A DNA stretch of 8,746 nt from RGIG1752 sp045650425. GTDB taxonomy: Bacteria > Bacillota_I > Bacilli_A > RF39 > UBA660. The notes under the pieces are model-generated. The model made no database searches and was not told the origin of the DNA. It saw only the letters and a list, made by a program, of their open reading frames with translations. Numbering within the stretch: the first letter of the stretch is position 1; every line of letters starts with the position of its first letter. Where the stretch lies: assembly GCA_045650425.1 (NCBI GenBank), contig JAZRRD010000054.1, forward strand, positions 1-8,746, given 5' to 3'. The position numbers and the translations under genes were made by a program. Of the stretch, positions 5,335 through 8,746 are shown piece after piece.

Positions 5335-5420
5335 TTTTTCACCTCAATTTGAATATCATAAGTTAAGAACTAGTAAAAATTTGTAAAAATATGTAATTAA
5401 TTAGAATTTTATGATTTTGT

Positions 5421-5449
5421 TTGACAAAACTTTGATAAAACTATATTAT
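5421..5449 (+). promoter_or_regulatory. Promoter of the aspS T-box transcript
   Basis: A perfect TTGACA (5421-5426) is followed after 17 bases by TATTAT (5444-5449, five of six). Transcription would start near 5456, just before Stem I of the T-box leader. The remainder of the 5347-5420 spacer is AT-rich; I found no convincing promoter there for the divergent endonuclease gene. Confidence 0.75.
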
Positions 5450-5455
5450 ATTAAT

Positions 5456-5675
5456 ATAAAACGTTGATTGAGAAGAGTAATAATGAGGACTATTAAGAGA
5501 GTTAGTGTTTGGTGTAAACTAATTAGTACTTTTTTATGAATGACACTCAAGAGTGCTTAAAATATAAGCCGGATAATACCGTTAAATAAAGAGTGATCAT
5601 ATTTTTATGATAATTTGGGTGGCACCGCGAATTTGACAGTTATTCGTCCCAATTGGGAAGTTAACTGTTTTTTTA
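5456..5675 (+). promoter_or_regulatory. T-box riboswitch sensing tRNA-Asp, controlling aspS
   Basis: A full T-box leader is visible. The base of Stem I is TTGAG (5468-5472) paired with CTCAA (5546-5550). The specifier loop has AGTA (5476-5479) opposite GAA plus the specifier codon GAC (5542-5544), for aspartate. The T-box sequence GGGTGGCACCGCG runs from 5617 to 5629. The antiterminator pairs TTGGG (5615-5619) with CCCAA (5648-5652) and CGAAT (5628-5632) with ATTCG (5642-5646), leaving the bulge that starts UGGC (5620-5623). UGGC complements the GCCA end of tRNA-Asp, whose discriminator is G in the gene at 3936-4011. Uncharged tRNA-Asp would bind both sites, stabilise the antiterminator and turn aspS on; charged tRNA allows termination. 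Confidence 0.95.
5636..5674 (+). terminator. Regulated terminator of the aspS T-box leader
   Basis: ACAGTTA (5636-5642) pairs with TAACTGT (5662-5668), with an inner helix TCCC/GGGA around AATT, followed by a T run to 5674. It uses ATTCG and CCCAA bases that also form the antiterminator, so the two structures exclude each other. Confidence 0.9.
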
Positions 5676-5696
5676 TGAAAGAAAGGATTGTTTGAA

Positions 5697-7442
5697 ATGG
5701 AAAAATTAAAAAGTTATAACATTTCTGATGTTGGAGAAAATGTTATTTTAAAAGGATGGATTAATAAAGTTCGAAATTTAGGAGGGTTAATTTTTATTGA
5801 TTTAAGAAATAGGACAGGTATAACTCAAGTTGTTGTTAAGCCTGAAAATGAAAAGTATGATGTTGCATGTACTTTAAAAAATGAGTACGTTATTGAAGTG
5901 GCAGGAGTTGTTGTTGAAAGAGAAAATAAAAATTCAAAAATAGCTAGTGGAGAAATAGAAGTTGATGTTAAAGATATTAAACTGATTAATACATCGAAAG
6001 AAATTCCTTTTATGCTTACGGAAGATACGTCAGCTTTAGAAGATACTAGATTAAAATATAGATATTTAGATTTAAGAAGAGAAAATTTAAAAAACAATTT
6101 AATTACTCGTAACAACATTATGTTTGCTACTCGTAAATTTTTTAATAATTTAGATTTTCTAGAAGTAGAAACACCAATATTATGTAAATCGACACCTGAA
6201 GGAGCAAGAGATTATTTGGTTCCATCACGTGTTAATAAAGGTTCTTTTTATGCTTTGCCTCAATCTCCACAAATTTTTAAACAATTACTAATGGTTGGTG
6301 GAATTGAAAGATACTATCAAATAGCAAAATGTTTTAGAGATGAGGATTTAAGAGCAGATAGACAACCTGAATTTACTCAAATTGATGTAGAGTGTTCTTT
6401 TGTAAATGAAGATGATATCATGTCATTAGGTGAAAATCTTATAGCTAACATTTTTAAAGAAGTAAAAAACGTAGATATTCCATTACCTTTAATGCGGATG
6501 AAATATGACGATGCAATAGATAGGTATGGTTCTGATAAACCCGACTTAAGGTTTGATATGCAAATAGAGGACTTAACTTCAATCTTTAAGAATACTGAAT
6601 TTACAATTTTTAAGAATGTTATCGAAAATAAGGGTGTGATTAATGCTATAGTAGTAAAAAATTGCGCAGATAATTATTCTCGAAAAGATTTAGATAAATT
6701 AACTGACTATGTTAAAACATATAAAGCTAGTGGATTAGCATATATAAAATTTACTGAAGAAATTGCTGGTTCTATTGTTAAAGTTGTTTCTGAAAATGAA
6801 TTAAATAATATTATAGAAACGTTAAAAATTGAAGAAAATGATTTGTTATTAATTGTTTCAGGCGATTATAAAATTGTTAAAACAGCTTTAGGAGCTTTAA
6901 GATGCAAATTGGCTAAAGATTTAGATTTAATTGACAAGAATGATTATAGACTTTTATGGGTTGTGGATTTTCCTTCATTTGAATGGAGCGATGAAGAACA
7001 AAGATTCATGGCTTGTCATCATCCTTTTACGATGCCTAAAGATGAAGATGTTGACAAACTGTTGACTGATAAAGCTCGTTGTTATAGCAAAGCGTATGAC
7101 ATAATAATTAATGGTTATGAGATTGGCGGAGGTTCAATTCGTATCCATGATGAACAAGTTCAAGAAAAAATGTTTAAAGCATTAGAATTAAGTGAAGAAG
7201 ACATAAAAGATAAATTTGGATTCTTTGTTGAGGCCTTAAAATATGGATGTCCTCCACATGGTGGTTTTGCGTTGGGGTTAGATAGACTTGTTATGATTTT
7301 ATGTAATACAGATAATATTCGCGACGTAATTGCTTTTCCAAAAACTGCTAGCGCATCAGATTTGATGAGTGAATGTCCTAATAAAGTTAGCGAAAGTCAA
7401 CTTAAAGAATTAGGTTTACATATTTTTGAAAAAAATAGTTAA
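5697..7442 (+). CDS. aspS: Aspartate-tRNA ligase
   Basis: The enzyme attaches aspartate to tRNA-Asp using ATP, in the cytoplasm. The product is 581 residues, near the usual 590 of bacterial-type AspRS. Domains in order are the N-terminal OB-fold anticodon-binding domain (1 to about 105, with VILKGWINKVRNLGGLIFID at 16-35), the class II catalytic core starting near 118, the bacterial GAD insertion (about 285-410) and the rest of the core. Visible signatures are STPEGARDYLVPSR (165-178), LPQSPQIFKQLLMV (187-200), motif 2 FRDEDLRADRQPEFTQIDVE (213-232), and motif 3 GFALGLDRLVMIL (523-535) followed by NIRDVIAFPK. The ATG at 5697 has GAAAGGA (5681-5687) upstream; an in-frame TTG at 5688 lacks an SD. 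Expression is controlled by the T-box leader, and a terminator overlaps the stop codon. Whether it also charges tRNA-Asn cannot be told here. Confidence 0.98.
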   Translation: MEKLKSYNISDVGENVILKGWINKVRNLGGLIFIDLRNRTGITQVVVKPENEKYDVACTLKNEYVIEVAGVVVERENKNSKIASGEIEVDVKDIKLINTSKEIPFMLTEDTSALEDTRLKYRYLDLRRENLKNNLITRNNIMFATRKFFNNLDFLEVETPILCKSTPEGARDYLVPSRVNKGSFYALPQSPQIFKQLLMVGGIERYYQIAKCFRDEDLRADRQPEFTQIDVECSFVNEDDIMSLGENLIANIFKEVKNVDIPLPLMRMKYDDAIDRYGSDKPDLRFDMQIEDLTSIFKNTEFTIFKNVIENKGVINAIVVKNCADNYSRKDLDKLTDYVKTYKASGLAYIKFTEEIAGSIVKVVSENELNNIIETLKIEENDLLLIVSGDYKIVKTALGALRCKLAKDLDLIDKNDYRLLWVVDFPSFEWSDEEQRFMACHHPFTMPKDEDVDKLLTDKARCYSKAYDIIINGYEIGGGSIRIHDEQVQEKMFKALELSEEDIKDKFGFFVEALKYGCPPHGGFALGLDRLVMILCNTDNIRDVIAFPKTASASDLMSECPNKVSESQLKELGLHIFEKNS

Positions 7443-7467
7443 ACAATTATTTGTTTGACTTTTTTTA
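7438..7467 (+). terminator. Terminator overlapping the aspS stop codon
   Basis: GTTAAACAA (7438-7446) pairs with TTGTTTGAC (7451-7459), with one G-U pair, around a TTAT loop and followed by a T run (7460-7466). The 5' arm contains the aspS TAA stop (7440-7442), so a ribosome finishing aspS would sit on the hairpin. Confidence 0.8.
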
Positions 7468-7515
7468 TGATAAAATTAGTTTAGATTATGCTTAATATTG
7501 TGAAGGAATAACGAT

Positions 7516-8601
7516 ATGGATAAAATAGTAAAAAAAATACTTAACAAAATTGAAAAAAATGGATTTGAAGCTTATGTGGTTGGTGGGTATGTACGCGATA
7601 GTATAATAAATAAAAAAACTTTTGATATAGATATTTGTACTAACGCAGTTCCACGAGAAATAAAAAGTATTTTTCCTTTTAGTCATATAGGTGAATATGG
7701 AAATGCATCGTTTAAATTTAATAAATATAATATTGAAATTACGACTTATCGTAAAGAATATCATTATTTCAAACGCCATCCTCAAAAAATAGAGTATATT
7801 AATAATTTGGTGGAAGATTTATATCGGAGAGATTTTACAATCAATACAATATGTATGAATCAAAAAGGTGTAGTAATAGATCTTTTGAACGGGTCTCATG
7901 ATTTAAAAAATGGCAATATTAAAATGATTGGTAATCCATTTACTAGATTAAATGAAGACCCACTTAGAATTTTAAGGGCAATTAGATTTGCCACAATACT
8001 AAATTTTAAAATAGATGAAGAATTAAAAAAAGCAATAGAAATGAATAAATCTGAAATTTTAAAAATATCAAAAAATAGGATTAAAGAAGAGTTAGATAAA
8101 ATATTTATAAGTATCGATGCTTTGCAAGGGATTGCTTTGTTAAAACAATTTGGGATTTTTGAAACTTTAGGAATTAATTTTAGCAAAATTGTAAAAGTGA
8201 AAACTTTAATTGGTATGTGGTCTCAATTAGATTTCTCCGCCGATTTTCCGTTTACAAAAGAGGATAGAAATAATATAATAAAAGTCAAAGAAATTGTACG
8301 AGGCAATATTATTGATAAAAAAGTTCTATTTAATTACGGTTTATATTTATCAATTGTTGCAGGTGAAGTTTTAGGGGTTGATAAAGTTTTAATTAATAAA
8401 ACTTATAAATCTTTACCGATATATTCATCTAATGATTTAGCTTTAAGTACAAATGAAATAAAAAAAATTTTAAATGTTAAAGAGGGAAAATTATTAGGTG
8501 ATGTAATAAAGCGTATAGTTTGTGAAATATTAAATGAAAACTTGAAAAATAATAAGAAAAATCTTCGTAAATATCTTGAAAAAATAAAGGAGGAAATTTA
8601 A
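7516..8601 (+). CDS. cca: CCA-adding tRNA nucleotidyltransferase (class II)
   Basis: The enzyme adds or repairs the CCA end of tRNAs without a nucleic acid template, using CTP and ATP. The 361-residue product has the class II poly(A) polymerase/CCA head: GGYVRD (23-28), the metal-binding DxD in FDIDICT (Asp37 and Asp39), YRRDFTINTICMN (103-115), and EDPLRILRAIRFA (147-159), whose ED-x-x-R is the nucleotide-selecting motif D. The C-terminal half is helical and weakly conserved; no HD phosphohydrolase motif is seen. A CCA-only or A-only enzyme would look similar, and the family split cannot be made from motifs alone. All seven tRNA genes here already encode CCA, so repair is the likely main task. 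The ATG at 7516 has GAAGGA (7502-7507) upstream. The stop overlaps the next gene's ATG by one base, indicating translational coupling. No strong promoter is visible after the aspS terminator. Confidence 0.93.
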   Translation: MDKIVKKILNKIEKNGFEAYVVGGYVRDSIINKKTFDIDICTNAVPREIKSIFPFSHIGEYGNASFKFNKYNIEITTYRKEYHYFKRHPQKIEYINNLVEDLYRRDFTINTICMNQKGVVIDLLNGSHDLKNGNIKMIGNPFTRLNEDPLRILRAIRFATILNFKIDEELKKAIEMNKSEILKISKNRIKEELDKIFISIDALQGIALLKQFGIFETLGINFSKIVKVKTLIGMWSQLDFSADFPFTKEDRNNIIKVKEIVRGNIIDKKVLFNYGLYLSIVAGEVLGVDKVLINKTYKSLPIYSSNDLALSTNEIKKILNVKEGKLLGDVIKRIVCEILNENLKNNKKNLRKYLEKIKEEI

Positions 8602-8746
8602 TGTCAATAAAAGAAACTTTAGAAAATAAAACTATGTTAATTAATAGTTTGTTTTTAACGACGATTGTAAGATTTAAGCTTGATTTAAATGAATTTTTAT
8701 TAATGTTATATTTTATTAATAATACAAAAAAATTTGATGTAAAAAA
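8601..8746 (+). CDS. Probable DnaD-domain replication protein (5' part)
   Basis: The gene runs off the right edge; 48 complete codons are visible. The ATG at 8601 overlaps the cca stop (TAATG, 8599-8603) and has a perfect SD, AGGAGG at 8588-8593, seven bases upstream. The visible part (LINSLFLTTIVRFKLDLNEF, residues 13-32, then LLMLYFINNTKKFDVK) resembles the N-terminal winged-helix domain of DnaD, where a short helix is followed by a lysine-rich turn and an L-N/D-x-x-E-F/L-L-L-L helix. DnaD proteins help start chromosome replication in Firmicutes. The assignment rests on a short stretch and remembered family pattern, so it is moderate. Confidence 0.55.
   Translation, partial: MSIKETLENKTMLINSLFLTTIVRFKLDLNEFLLMLYFINNTKKFDVK

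Noticed and set aside
5825..6118. Minus-strand open frame inside aspS
   Set aside because: It is antisense to the conserved OB-fold and linker of aspS, with no SD or promoter.
7492..8186. Two minus-strand open frames opposite cca (7492-7785 and 7896-8186)
   Set aside because: Both are antisense to conserved cca motifs, are hydrophobic because of AT-rich complement codons, and have no start signals.

Overview
The window is very AT-rich (by eye about three quarters A+T) and looks like chromosomal housekeeping DNA from a low-GC Firmicute (Bacilli). It could belong to one of the reduced Erysipelotrichia/RF39-like gut lineages, but that rank is inference. Reasons for Bacilli: YutD-, YutH- and YutI-type proteins occur together, a tRNA-Asp-sensing T-box leader precedes aspS, all seven tRNA genes encode CCA, and Shine-Dalgarno (SD) sites are strong GGAGG types. 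TGG is used for Trp and TGA ends one gene, so the Mycoplasma code does not apply.

Layout. Bases 1-56 are probably the tail of an upstream gene. 90-1020 holds a tail-anchored membrane protein of unknown function followed by a YutD-family protein. 1065-1898 is a single unknown gene with a compact N-terminal domain, a long acidic linker and a short conserved-looking C-terminal helix, with its own strong promoter and terminator. 1959-2879 is a YutH/CotS-like kinase-fold protein, converging on a small NifU C-terminal-domain protein (2874-3116, minus) with which it shares 6 bases. A divergent promoter pair separates that gene from an S1-domain regulator of the YugI/CvfD type (3236-3586).

3638-4528 is a tRNA region. 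Minus-strand genes are Leu(UAA), which has its own promoter, and the Ser(UGA)-fMet-Asp(GUC)-Phe(GAA) operon driven by a near-consensus promoter. Arg(ACG)-Pro(UGG) runs divergently on the plus strand. Next comes a minus-strand MvaI/BcnI-like restriction endonuclease (4582-5334) with no methyltransferase in view, the main accessory gene here. The rest is aspS with a complete T-box leader, a CCA-adding tRNA nucleotidyltransferase, and the start of a probable DnaD-domain replication protein that runs off the right edge.

The genes interlock around translation: the T-box specifier GAC and its UGGC bulge match the anticodon and discriminator G of the tRNA-Asp encoded about 1.5 kb away, aspS charges that tRNA, and the CCA enzyme maintains tRNA 3' ends. 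I see no clear new multi-gene system. The best leads are the solitary endonuclease beside tRNA genes and the two unknown proteins next to the yut-type genes.
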